From: Grammothele lineata
Lineage: Eukaryota; Basidiomycota; Agaricomycetes; Polyporales; Polyporaceae
DNA length: 64,000 bases
NCBI GenBank assembly: GCA_002150815.3
Contig: NDFF03000029.1
Span: 372,001-436,000, forward strand
Reading direction: 5' to 3'
Shown: piece by piece, positions 41,594 through 54,515 of the stretch
Layout: every line of letters starts with the position of its first letter
Position numbering within the stretch: position 1 is the first letter of the stretch
Translations under genes and position numbers: made by a program
The notes under the pieces: model-generated
The model's input: only the letters and a program-made list of their open reading frames with translations
Told to the model about the DNA's origin: nothing
The model's database searches: none

Positions 41594-42999
41594 CCCGACC
41601 CTCGATCCTCTTTCCCGGCTTCTCTCCGCGGGACTGTTACTGCCATTCTGTACTGCGCTGTACCATCAACCTCACGCGCCCTGGCGCACTGTATACTAAT
41701 GATTTCGAGACATGCTCGTAAAAGATTCCGTGTGTGCATCAGCTTCTCGGGCACGAAGCCCCGTTCCGTGAACCGTGCTGTCTCCTTCATCCGGTCCCAA
41801 ACTACAGAGTTTGGTGAGTGCTTCACCACCGCCGGTCAAGCGTGAAGGCGCTAACCACACGCCAATTGCATCCGGTCGATCATGCTTCTTACAATTCCGC
41901 CTTTCAGACGCAAACCGTACTTGGGCGCGATCTGACCCCAGTCAACACAAGTGGGGTTGCTTCGAGGGAGCTCTTGAGACATACCTTTGTTTCTCGTTTT
42001 GATATTGGCGCCAGCTAAGTAGCGTCTGTCGTTCTCTATTAGAACTCGCCCCTCCAGTAACGGTACACGAGCGGCCGATGTATGCCCAGGCCCGCCTACC
42101 TCCCGCATTGCTCCCCCGCCCTGTCTCGGAGTGCCGTTAACTGTCCACCACCGGTTGTTCTCGAGCGACTCTTGCTACATGAACCTACGCGAATCCAGCG
42201 GCGAGGGTGCAACCATGTATGCTGGCTTCAGACGGAGGGATGCGGCCTCACGTTGGCTTCCTTGACCCACCGACATGCCGAATGCACCCTGGAGGAAGCA
42301 ACCCTCAATGGTCGCAGCTGCTTGTCCGTTCTCCCATCGTCGCACACTTGACCATGTGGAAACTTAGTGCATCTATGACAACACTCCACTGTCTTCCCGG
42401 TGCGTTCAGCAGTTTCGCTAAATAGCGCTTTCGTAACTGATGTCCACTGTATTCAGTCAGTGATAGATGTGCCTCCTAAATACTAAGCGCGCTTCCTCCG
42501 CATTTCCATTTTCACGTCGCAATGGTTTCCGTATTCGTAAAGACGTGACTCACTTGGCAAGTTCCATGTTACACATCAAGCATGTGGTCCGAGCGATCCG
42601 CTAACTATTGGCAACAATGTCAGCACCCCGCAAGGACGATACCCACCGATATCACTATAGATTCCACATGAGGTCGAATCCCGCCCGACCTGCAGAAGCG
42701 AGTGGGATTAGAGCTATGATTACGCCCCGCTGTCTTTCATGGCCGCCTGCTTCTCTGTCAGACCTGTTTTGTGGTGTTCAGGAGCCCCTTGCGAACATGT
42801 CACCTCGATCTGTGCGTGCAGAAATATGGATAACTCTACTCCGCGAGTTGTGTGGCTTTCCCCTTCTCTTTTATTCTCTCGACTTGGGATCCTTTGTACA
42901 CATACGATGGCGGCACGCGTACTCGGAGCCCCTTCAGATCATTCCGACCCGGTGGCGGTCAGCAGGAACAATCCCGGAGTGTCCAAAGGCACTTCCCTT
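41594..42999. other. Intergenic, no certain gene
   Basis: 3' flank of the snRNP gene and possible 5' part of the broken DUF6535 gene. An open frame reaching back from 43011 (SDPVAVSRNNPG...) may be an additional upstream exon of that gene but has no recognisable similarity. Confidence 0.4.
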
Positions 43000-45093
43000 A
43001 TGTTGACTCAGGTACGTATGTCATACATGAGGGTTGTGACCGTAGATGTTCATCTTTTGCCGACGAAGTCTGGTGAAAGCCCCGACGTACCGCAACCAGA
43101 AGAGCCTCAAATACAACTCCCGAGCTTACAGGTTAATTGCCCATCTCAATGCTCCCAGGTTCTGTGCACGTCCTGAAACGATCCGACTTTAGGACCTTAT
43201 ACGTATCCCCTTGCAACTGGACACTCCTGCAAACACAAAGAAAGACGCGGCGTGGAAAAAAGCCGAGGAAGCTGTCAAAACATACAGTCAAGAGCGCGTG
43301 GACAAGTGGACCAACGAAATAGATGCTCTTCTCATATTCGTACGCGTACAGCTGTTTGACATTGTTCATCTGCTTACCAGTGGGATACTAGGCTGGCCTC
43401 TACTCAGCAATCTTGACTGCGTTCAATGTCCAGTCGTATGCGTTGCTCCAACCAGCGGCGGCCGATCAGACGAACATCATTCTCATGCAGATATCTGCTC
43501 AGCTTGAGAGCTTCAGAATCAACACGCCATTCCTCAACTCTACCCAGCCATCACTCGGCAGCGAAACGTCTACTGTGCCTTTCAAGGCCCCGCGTTATGC
43601 GATCTGGCTGAATGCTGTCTGGTTCACCAGCCTCGTTTTCGGCCTCGCGGCCGCCACGATTGGTATCATCGTCAAACAGTGGATAGAAGAATACAACAGC
43701 GAGCTTATTGGAAGCTCGGGTGACACCGTCCGTCGACGGCAATACCGGTACAACAATCTGGTGAAGTGGCGTGTAGGTGCTATAGTCGCCCTGATCCCCT
43801 GCCTTCTCCTCATTCCTCTGGGTCTGTTCCTCGGCGGACTCCTCCTTCTGCTCTTCAACGTCGAACGTCGATGAAACGGGTCAAGTAACCATAGTTGTAT
43901 CCACGTTTGTCGGCCTTCTCTTCCTCTTTGTTGCCATCACCACTATCCTTCCCTCGCTATCCGACCCGTGCTGCTATTACTCCCCTCAAGCACGTATTGT
44001 GTTCATTTGCAGGAACATCCTCCTCCCGGTCATGGAGACAGTGTCATTACAGGCGAAAGCTACGATCGTGGCGACAGTGTTATCACAGGTGCAAACTATG
44101 GCCATATCTCTGCACCGTCGTCTGGCATTGCATGTTTTCAGGCCAGCATATGTGGCTTTTCTATCCGCCGTGGTACATTTTTTGTGGACAGTCAACACCC
44201 TAATGACCTGGACAACTAGTCTATCGTGTGCCGGAACCGGGATTATCGACACAATACACCGGAATTATACTCAGGCCGTCGAAGGCCTCGGATTTTCGAA
44301 AGAGGATGAACAGATCTTATCGGCCAGAAAGCAGAACGAGTTGGGTGTCGACACTATGATCACCGCTTTCACTGCCACTGTAGGAATCCCCTCCCTCGAC
44401 AACATCATGGTTTGTCTCGTAGACCTGACGGACCCCGCCAACTCGTCGGATTCCTCAGAGGAGAAAATTTCCTTAGTGGGCTCGGATACGACAAGCACCT
44501 GCGATGGATACATCCTCTCTAAGCTCGACGACTCTCGACTTCGCTACCATCACGGGATTAAGGGAAAGTGGCCCACCGTGATTCAGAAACGTATAGAGGA
44601 TATCAGACATCGGGTGTGGATGCTTTCGATGGCTCGAGAGCTCGGCTCTGAATCTACTACTACTATCAAAGGAACTGTTAACAAACTCAAAGAAGTTCTG
44701 TCTCAAATTAGCCTCAACAAGCGTTTTGACCACCAAGAGGACGATCACAAATTAGGACATGAGGAATTGCGATTGCGTGCATTACTCTCGATGTCTCGCG
44801 AGGTTCCAGACTTGACATGCTCAAACAGGGCGCAGCCATCTCATGAAGATTTAGACGTTCTCCCAGGTCCCCCAATCCTTGGAAACTCTCGTCATTCCTT
44901 GATTTCATTGGATCATACTATGCACGCCATGCAACCACCCTATGCCATTTCCCCTCATGCTATCAGATTCCCATGCCCCATACGAAGGAAAATCGCGTAC
45001 GAAGAACTTGTCTATAGCCCCCCTTCCCCCTCTATGCACCCGATCTGTACTATGCCAAACCCACTTTCCCCGTCATCAATTGTCTACTCCTGA
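43000..45093 (+). pseudogene. DUF6535-type membrane protein, frameshifted and 3'-truncated
   Basis: Exons 43000-43011 (start uncertain), 43069-43131 and 43193-43339 and a large exon from 43392 match the third copy (58275-61480) in position and phase; the 63-base exon is the same length in both. The family core is clear: AWKKAEEAV...WTNEIDALLIF, then after the intron AGLYSAILTAFNVQSYALL (helix 1), helices 2 and 3, and the IIVKQWIEEYN motif. At 43857-43870 a 7-bp tandem duplication shifts the frame and creates an early stop at about 43872. Downstream, helix 4 (STFVGLLFLFVAITTILPS) and the domain with DTMITAFTATVG continue in the next frame to 45093. The end then diverges and the C-terminal domain present in the third copy is missing. 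Confidence 0.75.
43857..43870 (+). repeat. 7-bp tandem duplication causing frameshift
   Basis: AACGTCG occurs twice in direct succession. Counting it once keeps the DUF6535 frame open through the region, and the sequence around it then aligns with the intact copy. A recent slippage event or an assembly/sequencing error are both possible. Confidence 0.7.
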
Positions 45094-45188
45094 TCGATAT
45101 CGCGTCCCTCGCCGTTTCACGATTGTGGTTTGTTGGCACGCTGCAAGTGTCCTCCGTTGCTGCGAGCTGTACTATTGCGGTCGCGACC

Positions 45189-45749
45189 CTAGTGGTCCTT
45201 GGGTGCGACTTTCAGAGCCGGCAGGAGCGCCACGTTCGCGTCTGCGTCCGAGAGCGGCGCGAGCCAGCGTGCGCCGGTGAGTGCTTGGCCTTGGAACCAT
45301 CCCGCCGAAACGAAGGAAGATGAGAGCGTCTGTATGCTCGCAGTAGTAAGACCACGTGAAGACGGAACTGCGAGATAGAAGAGAAGAATTATTGATAGAG
45401 AAATGCACTTACGACCGTACCCCACGACGTCGTGTATCTTCCTCCTTGCAGCGCGCACGGTGAGAGCCGAGCCGCCGTCCGAGTGTACGCCATCCATCCA
45501 TGTGTTCGTGTGTGAGTCCACTTCGACATAGCGCACTAGGTGTGGCAGCAGCAACACGATCGGCGGGGGCGTACGCTTGAGACTTTTCTGCGTGGCTTCT
45601 GCGAACGCGCCTCCGCGTGCGTCGCGCTGCCAACTAGATATTGATCGCAAGCCCTTCAACACGTTCCACGTCCCAGCTGCGCAGATCCGGCGAGCTGTCC
45701 TGCTTCGTTCCCACTCGGCTCGGTTAGCGTTGATTGGAGCAGGACGCAT
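45189..45749 (-). other. Coding-like minus-strand stretch, unidentified
   Basis: Two blocks read like real protein on the minus strand: LVRYVEVDSHTNTWMDGVHSDGG...RKIHDVVGYG (about 45560-45415), and, after a possible intron, SSSFVSAGWFQGQALTGARWLAPLSDADA ending in KVAPKDH (about 45325-45189). A splice between them is plausible but the upstream part cannot be assembled. No family is recognised. It may be the 3' end of an intact gene extending left-to-right to about 46.4 kb on the minus strand, or a remnant. Confidence 0.3.
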
Positions 45750-47360
45750 TTGGCAGAACGACTTCTAGGCGAGTGCATGACGATTGTAGAAGGAAGACCG
45801 TAAGGTGGATCCGCTCGCGGGGGGCTCTTGACGGCAGCGATGCCGGGACTCGCCGAGCCCGTGCGGTAAAAGTCGAGACGCCAATGCTCTTCATGGACCT
45901 AGTGGCAGACACGGGTGCTGGAGCCTTACTGAGCCACCGTACTCCCTATGAAGTGCTGTGTTAGGTTGTGTATTCTCTTGAAGGGAGAGTCGCGTACCTT
46001 ATGTGCCTCTACTGAACGTGGTGTCAACTCTCCCTAACGCCGTGCTTTTCTAGCGTCGAAATCGATGGAACCGAGAGAGGCAATACGTGGATGCGCATCG
46101 TCCTTTGACGAGGTTTAACGACTCCACGGGCAAAATTGTTGGGGCGGACGTCATCTTCGAATGATGACGGGGATGCGGCAAACGCGCCGGTGAGTCGGCC
46201 GCAGGCCCCACGGGGATTGTATAGATCTGGGCGACAGGATCAGAGATGGAGCGTTCTTGCACTGCCATGTGCGGCTGGACACTCACAGTGCAGTCTTCCG
46301 CTCTAGAACTTGCTCGTCGACGTAAGTATGTGCCGGGAGAATTCGCCGCACGAGGAAATCTGGTACAATTATCAGCATTCATAATGAGTCGAAGAGGCAA
46401 AGCGCATACGTCAGCATTACAGATCCCTCTCACTGGCTACTAAGAGTCTGGATGCATGCGCGGAAAGGTCAGCGTGTGTTTTGGCCCGGACACGAGCAAG
46501 ACGCGTACGCTGAACTCGTGGACTCAGAGGTCTAAGAGAGAGGTATAACGTGGCGTAGCGTTCAGACGGATGCTATGGTCCTTCGTCGCCATGGGAGAGT
46601 CGAGGACCGCCCTGTGTCGAACTGGAGAAGTGAGGTACGTAGAGTACTTCCAGCCCGTCGGAAGGGGTAGGAGTCGTTCGCAATCCACCAACACATCGAC
46701 CTTCATTTCCATGTCCTAAGAACTCGATATGTGTTATTCCCATAGACATCAACACTCACATGGGTGGCGACGGGCATATTGCGAATGTACGACTGGAAGG
46801 ACGAAGACTGCAATAGAAGACCGAGGAGAATGCCATTCCACGTGAGCGGTGTTCGTGCATGCAAAAGTGGTTGTAGGCGTACCTATAGAGCACCGGCGCA
46901 CTGATACATTATAAGATCCAGACTGCTAACACCAACGTGCATGATTGAGCTCCGGTATGTGTCCTGGGGAGGGCGAATCGCAGGTGGAGCGGCGGGTTGA
47001 CGGAAAAAACTGCACTTGGAAGGTTGGAGTTGCTTCGGTAATGATGTCGTCAGTGGGAAGCTGGGAATCAGCAAGGGTGTTCCTGGAAGCTAGAGAGGAG
47101 GAGCCTGTAGTATGAGCGAGTGATATCCAGTGGGCGAAGGTATGAAACGAGGAGGTGGAGAGACTGCAGGCCTACCGGCCTTGCGTCAGCTATTCCCGTA
47201 GACAGGCGCTTATGCCCTGGCCGTATCCCTTCTGTCAGGCCGTTGCCGTCACCGTTGTTTGTGCTCGCACTTCGCCATGCTTTTCGCCAGACATCATCTT
47301 TCCTTCACTTTTCTGGTCTCTCGCGCCCCTGACTCAGTACTTCAATCTCTCGCCGACCCC
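45750..47360. other. Unresolved region, no gene assembled
   Basis: A minus-strand stretch near 46400-46280 (LPAHTYVDEQVLERKT) ends at a possible donor and may belong to the same unidentified gene as 45189-45749. The rest shows nothing. Confidence 0.3.
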
Positions 47361-47640
47361 ATGCAAGCGTCCAACTACCTCTCGTTGCGCCAGCTCGCTC
47401 GGCAGCCATAGTGCTCGTGAATTGCTGCACTCGCACTCGAGCCCTCAGCCCATTGCTGCTCCGACATCACAGGAGGGATCCACGTCCTATACGCTGTACA
47501 GAACTAGAACGATACGAGTCAAATCGTGGTACTCAAGATGCCATGCCCATACCGTACAGGGAGGTCTTAGACGTCATTGCGCACGGCAACTTCCGCATGC
47601 ACAGCCAGGCGTTCGTGTCGTTCGTGTCGGTGCACATCTA
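47361..47640 (+). pseudogene. Decayed duplicate of the U1A/U2B'' gene, exon 1
   Basis: Nucleotide similarity to 40455-40750 runs along the whole stretch: ATGCAAG at the left, GCTGCACTCGC, CTCCGACATCACAGGAGG near 47460, ACGCTGTACAGAA, and then REVLDVIAHGNFRMHSQAFVSF, which mirrors GEVLDVVAHGNLRMRGQAFVSF in the parent RRM. Stops and frame changes interrupt it (for example in the stretch after 47400), and the RNP1 part diverges after QAFVSF. No trace of later exons is seen. The copy therefore covers only exon 1, and whether it arose by DNA duplication or retroposition cannot be told. Confidence 0.7.
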
Positions 47641-48257
47641 CTACCGTTGGATTCTCTTCTCCTGTGTACTCAGAGTTTGAAGGTATTCTTCGACAGTCTC
47701 TAATCTCCTCACTCTTCACTCCCCTCATCGTCCACCGATTATCATTTTTCTTCTCTAGCCATTGTGGGACCATGGCCAGCTCACTCGGTATGTTCCATAA
47801 GAGATTCGAGCTTATGACGTGGATCAACGCTTCAGTGAGCGACGAGCACCCACCGGCTTTACGAGCGAAGTTCCCCCATGGTCTGTCAAGGGAGATGCGT
47901 TGTACGCGGCTTCGTCTCCTATCGATTTTCCCCGCTTAATCTATTAGCACTTAGGTGGACTCTGGGGCTTCTGCTCCTGACCCACACAATGTCCGGAGCA
48001 GAGGCTCGCTAGAAGGTTCAATTCTGACGAAGCGTCCCTCTAGCAGGCTGCTAGGAGACCGATCGGGAATGACTCCGGCTGGGGAAGACGCCGACCGGGA
48101 CTCGAATCGAGCTCCATCCGGCATCTGGCTTTCGTCGGCGAGCTCGTAATGACTGGGTATAAATGTGACCGCGAGGGGACGCTTGTTCCTCCGACTGGCC
48201 CGAAGTTTTCGACCGCACTCATCTTCGGGAACCCAGCTCGGATTCAGCTCTGCGCAG
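47641..48257. other. Intergenic, no gene seen
   Basis: Between the snRNP remnant and the aldo/keto reductase. Only short open frames. Confidence 0.4.
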
Positions 48258-49943
<1,686 letters not shown>

Positions 49944-50920
49944 AGACAGATTTCAAAATGCTGATATTCGGCGGTGTACGGTTGGTCGGATCATTCTACT
50001 ACACCTTCAAGCGGATAGTAATGTAGCACGGCGCGGGTGGGGATGGCTGGCGAGTCTAGTGGACATTACTTTTCGGGCGTCATTGATACTACCAATACAT
50101 CGAGGCATCTATCTAACTTGAAGGAGTTACCAAATTTGCACTAAATGTACTGAAGTTGAAGTTGGCTCGAGGATGACGATGATATGATGATGTCGAAGCA
50201 TTAGCTGCCAGCATTAGTATCTCAGAGAGTCGGTGAAGAAAGTAGAGCGGGGCGGTGTATCCATGGCTGGCAGGAAAGGCAGCTATTGCGCAACAGTCTT
50301 ACGTCATCCAGAAGGCCCGTGCGTCGCGTAGCTGGTCAAGCGCTTACGCGTACGCCACACCCTTGAACCATACACGCCTTTCCTGTCCCCTTCTAGAAAT
50401 TGACGGTAGTAAAGCAGCCAGCGATATGTTCTCGCCGCTCGACGCGATTGATATAGCACAAAGATATTCCTCCCTCAAACCTCATGGGCCCAGCGGATCT
50501 ATCTCAATTGGCAGCCAGACTGACCACCGCGAAACAGTCATATGAATATTATGTCAAGCTCTATATCATCTCTATCCCGTACACGACAGTCGTACCCCAA
50601 TGGTCATAGTTATAGGTTGCTGGATTGGCTCCTTTTACGAGCTCCACATGCCTTCCATGTGGAATTGGTACCGTTCGAGGGCATTGGTGCGTGCTCTTGT
50701 CTTCTATCAAACTCAAAGCACGTCTTTGATACTCCCAGGATAGTGACAGTCATCTAGGGATGCGGGACGGCCCGCTCAACTTCAACTCATAGGGGCCGTC
50801 TCTGCCACCCGCACGCACCATCCGATCCTATTGTGACCGCCACGCTGCTACGAACCTACTCAATCGCATCCAAGCCTTCGCATATGGTAAACGGGTTCCT
50901 CTACTCCTACTTTGAATGTC
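49944..50920. other. Intergenic, no gene seen
   Basis: Upstream region of the second DUF6535 gene. It contains the 14-base word TCTTACGTCATCCA (50297-50310) also found upstream of the third DUF6535 gene; otherwise nothing recognised. Confidence 0.4.
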
Positions 50921-53026
50921 ATGCGATTAAGAAGCCGCCAACCGCAGCCGCTTCCCGTCAATCTCAATCGGACGCCGAATGAGGAGCACACTACAAACGA
51001 GATTCCTATCAAGTGTCCTTTCACACCCGAGGAGATCGTTAACGCTTGGGGAAAATGTCGGAACACCGTACAGGACCACTGCGATCAGGCAGTGGTAAGA
51101 TGGAAGGAAGAGATAGATATGTACCTCGTCTTTGTAAGTATTCAACAACTCTACAACTGTGGCTGCCAACACGAGCTGATGGATCATTGGTGCGCAAGGC
51201 TGGTCTCTTCTCGGCAGCTGTGACGGCGTTCGCTGTGCAGTCGTATGCACTCCTCAGTCAGGATGACTCGAAGGTTACAGCCGACGCCCTTGTCCGGATA
51301 TCGGAGCAACTCAGTGGTTCCTCGACGGGTGGAAGCGTTCTGAACTCGTCTATTCCTCAATACAAGCCCCCTCGCTTTGTCATTCCTCAGTATGCCCTGT
51401 GGGTCAACGGCCTCTGGTTCACGGCTCTCACATGCACCCTTTCGGCCTCCGGCATCTCCATCACAGTCAAGCAGTGGCTCCATCAGTACAGCCTAGGGCT
51501 CACCGGTAATTCACGCGAGATTGCCCGCCTCCGACAGTACCGATACCAATCGCTGCGGAAATGGCATGTCGTGGAGATCATCGCGCTCCTACCCACCATC
51601 CTAGAGGTCTCGCTGGCTCTCTTCCTGGCCGGCCTTGTGGTTCTATTGTGGAACCTTAACCTCATAGTTGCCGCGGTTCCGACGGTGCTCGTTGTGACAC
51701 TAGTCATCTCCGGCCTCGTGACAACCCTCCTTCCTACATTCTACTCCGACTGCTTTTACCACTCTCCCCAGGCCCTGTTTACCCTCAGCTCCATCCATGG
51801 TATAAGGAACTTCTTCCGCGCACTTTTGAAGCGCTCGGCAATCCACACTGTCCGGAACTGGCATGCTCGGGAGAACATGGAGATCCGCGTCAAACGCGCC
51901 GATCTGGATCGCAGCATCGCAGTCAAGACTTACGAGATCACACTCGACAAAGGCGTGCTCAAGGACGCTGTTATCCCATGCATGTGGGATACGCCAGCGC
52001 ACCAGCTCACTGGTTTCTTGGATTCCATTGTCCATACTTCCAATGGCTGCGAGCCAGTGGTTTCTTGTATACTCCACTACTTCATCTTGGCCGCACGGGA
52101 TCCAGAAGCGACTAGGGCGACGGTGCGAAAATATCTGGAGGGCTCGTGGTGGCCGCGATTGGAAGCAAGCTCGGAGCTCGGGGAGCTCTTCTTACTCTCG
52201 ATGGCGACTCTGACGTCTCGCGGGCTTGACACGGCATGCGTCTTCTGGAGGATGGCATGTTCTCTCTCATTCCCGACCAACAACATAGGCGTTCGGGAAA
52301 GTTATGCGGCAGTGGAACACAGTGAGTCCCTTCCCGGAATCCGACACCTCTGGTCTCAGGGCGGCTCACTGACGACGTCACGATCCTTTTGTAGTCATTG
52401 CTATTCTGCCAAAGGCCAAAGACAGAGCCCAGTTTTCGGCGCTCATGCAGAGCAAGGGGTCCGACGGCCTCCCGCTCGTCTACTGGTACCTACACATGGT
52501 GCCCGCGCTCGCGCGATACCTAGCACGGTTCGTCGTTGCGTTTCCGGACTGCCAGTCGCGCGTGCGATGCTACGTCGAGACCGTGTTTACCTCTCTCCAA
52601 GCCTTCCTGGTCCACGCCGCGCTCACCGAGGACCGCTCGCACCTCGCCACCCTCCTCTGGGCGTTCCGTTGCTCCGGTCACCTCGCACACGTCGTCGCCC
52701 TCAAAGCGGACGCGCAGTGCGCGCCTCTCGTTCCGCCGGAAGTTGTAGACCTATATTCTGACGTGCTTGACGCTGTCGGGAGCGCGGCTCACGACAGCGC
52801 TACGTTCCGCGCGCACTTCTGCGGCCATTTGGACGTGTCTTCTGCCGTGTTCCTGCCAGACCCGGTGGCGCTTGTGAAGACGTTGCAGGAGGATCTACGT
52901 GTGCTGAGAGGACTGTTTGGGATGGCTCTGCGGCAGCCCAGTGCTAGGCGGCGTGACCGGAGGGCGAGTCGTACGTCCGCTTACGGTCTATGTCTACTTG
53001 CCCTTTCTAACAGCAGTGTACGGTAG
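50921..53026 (+). CDS. DUF6535-type membrane protein, second copy
   Basis: Three exons (50921-51133, 51199-52321, 52395-53026), 1968 bases, 655 residues. The N-terminal block VQDHCDQAVVRWKEEIDMYLVF runs to the first splice. This falls at the same place as in the other two copies, just before AGLFSAAVTAFAVQSYALL (helix 1). Helix 2 (LWVNGLWFTALTCTLSASGISI), the VKQWLHQY motif, and helices 3 and 4 follow, then a cytoplasmic part of about 450 residues. That part (HYFILAARDPEATRA, LVYWYLHMVPALARYLARF) is unlike that of the third copy and may be repeat-like and helical. No enzymatic motif is visible. The family is specific to basidiomycetes and of unknown function. A serine-rich in-frame tail at 53214-53444 might be an extra exon, but no clean splice reaches it. 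Confidence 0.78.
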
Positions 53027-54210
53027 GCTCCTCGTCACATACTCCGCTGTTCCCCTCCACGTCTCCTGTGCCCAGCTCAGGTCAGCAGAAGTCATCGCCA
53101 AGACTCCGTACCGGTCATCACGGTGAGTGCAGACCCCTGCGCAAGCCGTGACCTAGATGATTTTCTGACTGTATATCTCCGCAGCCTCGCGATCCGCGTC
53201 CAACCCTAGCTCCATGCTCACCTCAGATCGTGTCAATCCAATCAATGATGGACATGCCTGTGAGCACTCTTTCAGCAGGCAAAGCCCATCAGTGCAGAAT
53301 CGCTGGCGATCGCTCGACGGACGTTCTCCCGCGGATGGTGATGCTGGCATCCTTGCGAAAAACACCGCTTCGGGGATAGTGCCGGAGTCAAGCTTACGAG
53401 CTGAGAATGGGAACGCGCAACCTGTCGTTAAGAGCTCTTCGTGACTAGAGAGCAAAATCCTACGGATGGTACTACGGTGAATGCCCGTATACTTTAGAGT
53501 CTCCGGCATTACGAGTAGTATGGTATCACTCAGAGCATCCTCGTAGAGCGCACATATCGGCAATGTCAGTCAACGACTAGTGATGCTCCTTGATTTCCGA
53601 TAGACGTCGTTGCATCATCGATTCAGCACCTGAGTATTAGTAGTGCTGGTTGATATGATTGCGAAGGCGAAGGTCGCGAATTGCCACGACCGTCCCCTAC
53701 CGTTCCCAGCCATTCCTGAGCAAAAAATGTGAACCTACCTTACACAGCCACTGGAGACATGTTTTTTTGCAATGACGCTCGTTCACGGCGCCACCGTTCC
53801 GAGCATTAAAAATGTTAACCTCACCTGCACGACCCAAAACAGCGGGCGAAGATCTACCCCGCCGGCGATCCGTGTATAGTCTCCGACAATAACCGAGATT
53901 GAAATCGTCGAGAACAGAGACTGAGAGACCACGCTGGTCCGCCAAAAGGGTCCCGAAACAGCCAGATGGCGGGGAAGCTATCATACTGACAGATGTAGAT
54001 CTCGTAGACAAGCAAAGGGGATCGATCGATCAACAGAGCAGGAGTGAATCAATGTAAAAGCCCGTGAAGGCACACAGAGGCTAAATGTTAGGCGGAGTGA
54101 AAGCTCGTGAAACCTAGGGAATGAGATCAGGAAAGAGAGGGAAAGCCAGGGAATACTCGGGAATGTGGCGTTGGTGGCGTAGCAACTCTTTTATTTTCGA
54201 GCTCGTGAAT
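53027..54210. other. 3' flank, possible extra coding tail, otherwise empty
   Basis: An open frame 53214-53444 (MLTSDRVNPINDGH...) has the Ser/Asn-rich look of a disordered protein tail and follows a good acceptor at about 53183, but the phase does not match the preceding gene in any splice I tried. The remainder to 54210 shows no gene. Confidence 0.35.
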
Positions 54211-54250
54211 GGTCAGGAAAGGCCATGAAAGGCCATGATTGGACATGAAT
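54211..54250. repeat. Imperfect 10-bp tandem repeat
   Basis: Four 10-base units in a row: GGTCAGGAAA, GGCCATGAAA, GGCCATGATT, GGACATGAAT. They lie just left of the orphan DUF6535 fragment. Confidence 0.6.
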
Positions 54251-54299
54251 GCCCGGGAAAGGGGGCGACACGCTCAAGCCCGCAGGTCGACAAAACTTT

Positions 54300-54515
54300 T
54301 TATTTCTGTCCGATGGATACCGTCATACTTTCAGGTATCCGACTACTACGGACGATGTGAAGGCCACACTCCCATATGTTAGATATGCTTTCAACGCACT
54401 CCACATCCTACTCTCCTCAAATCCTGCTGGACGCAAATCTGGAGAGTACAATTCCATTCCACGGGTTCTCGCCTGTATCGAGCAGCTTGGCAACATCTCC
54501 TTCCAGCCCGTTTGA
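54300..54515 (+). pseudogene. Orphan C-terminal fragment of a DUF6535-type gene
   Basis: The frame through this stretch reads TTDDVKATLPYVRYAFNALHILLSS, then IPRVLACIEQL, then stop at 54515. This matches the C-terminal domain of the third copy, where ELDAIRPYVTNAFRSMQEVLSG and YKRILECIERI have the same spacing. No other part of the gene is found next to it. The first DUF6535 gene lacks exactly this domain, and the second has a different C-terminus, so the fragment is probably what is left of a fourth copy or of a broken-up one. Confidence 0.6.

Noticed and set aside
48089..48115. TTCGAGTCCC-like T-loop on the minus strand as a tRNA
   Set aside because: T stem does not pair and no A box or acceptor stem is found.
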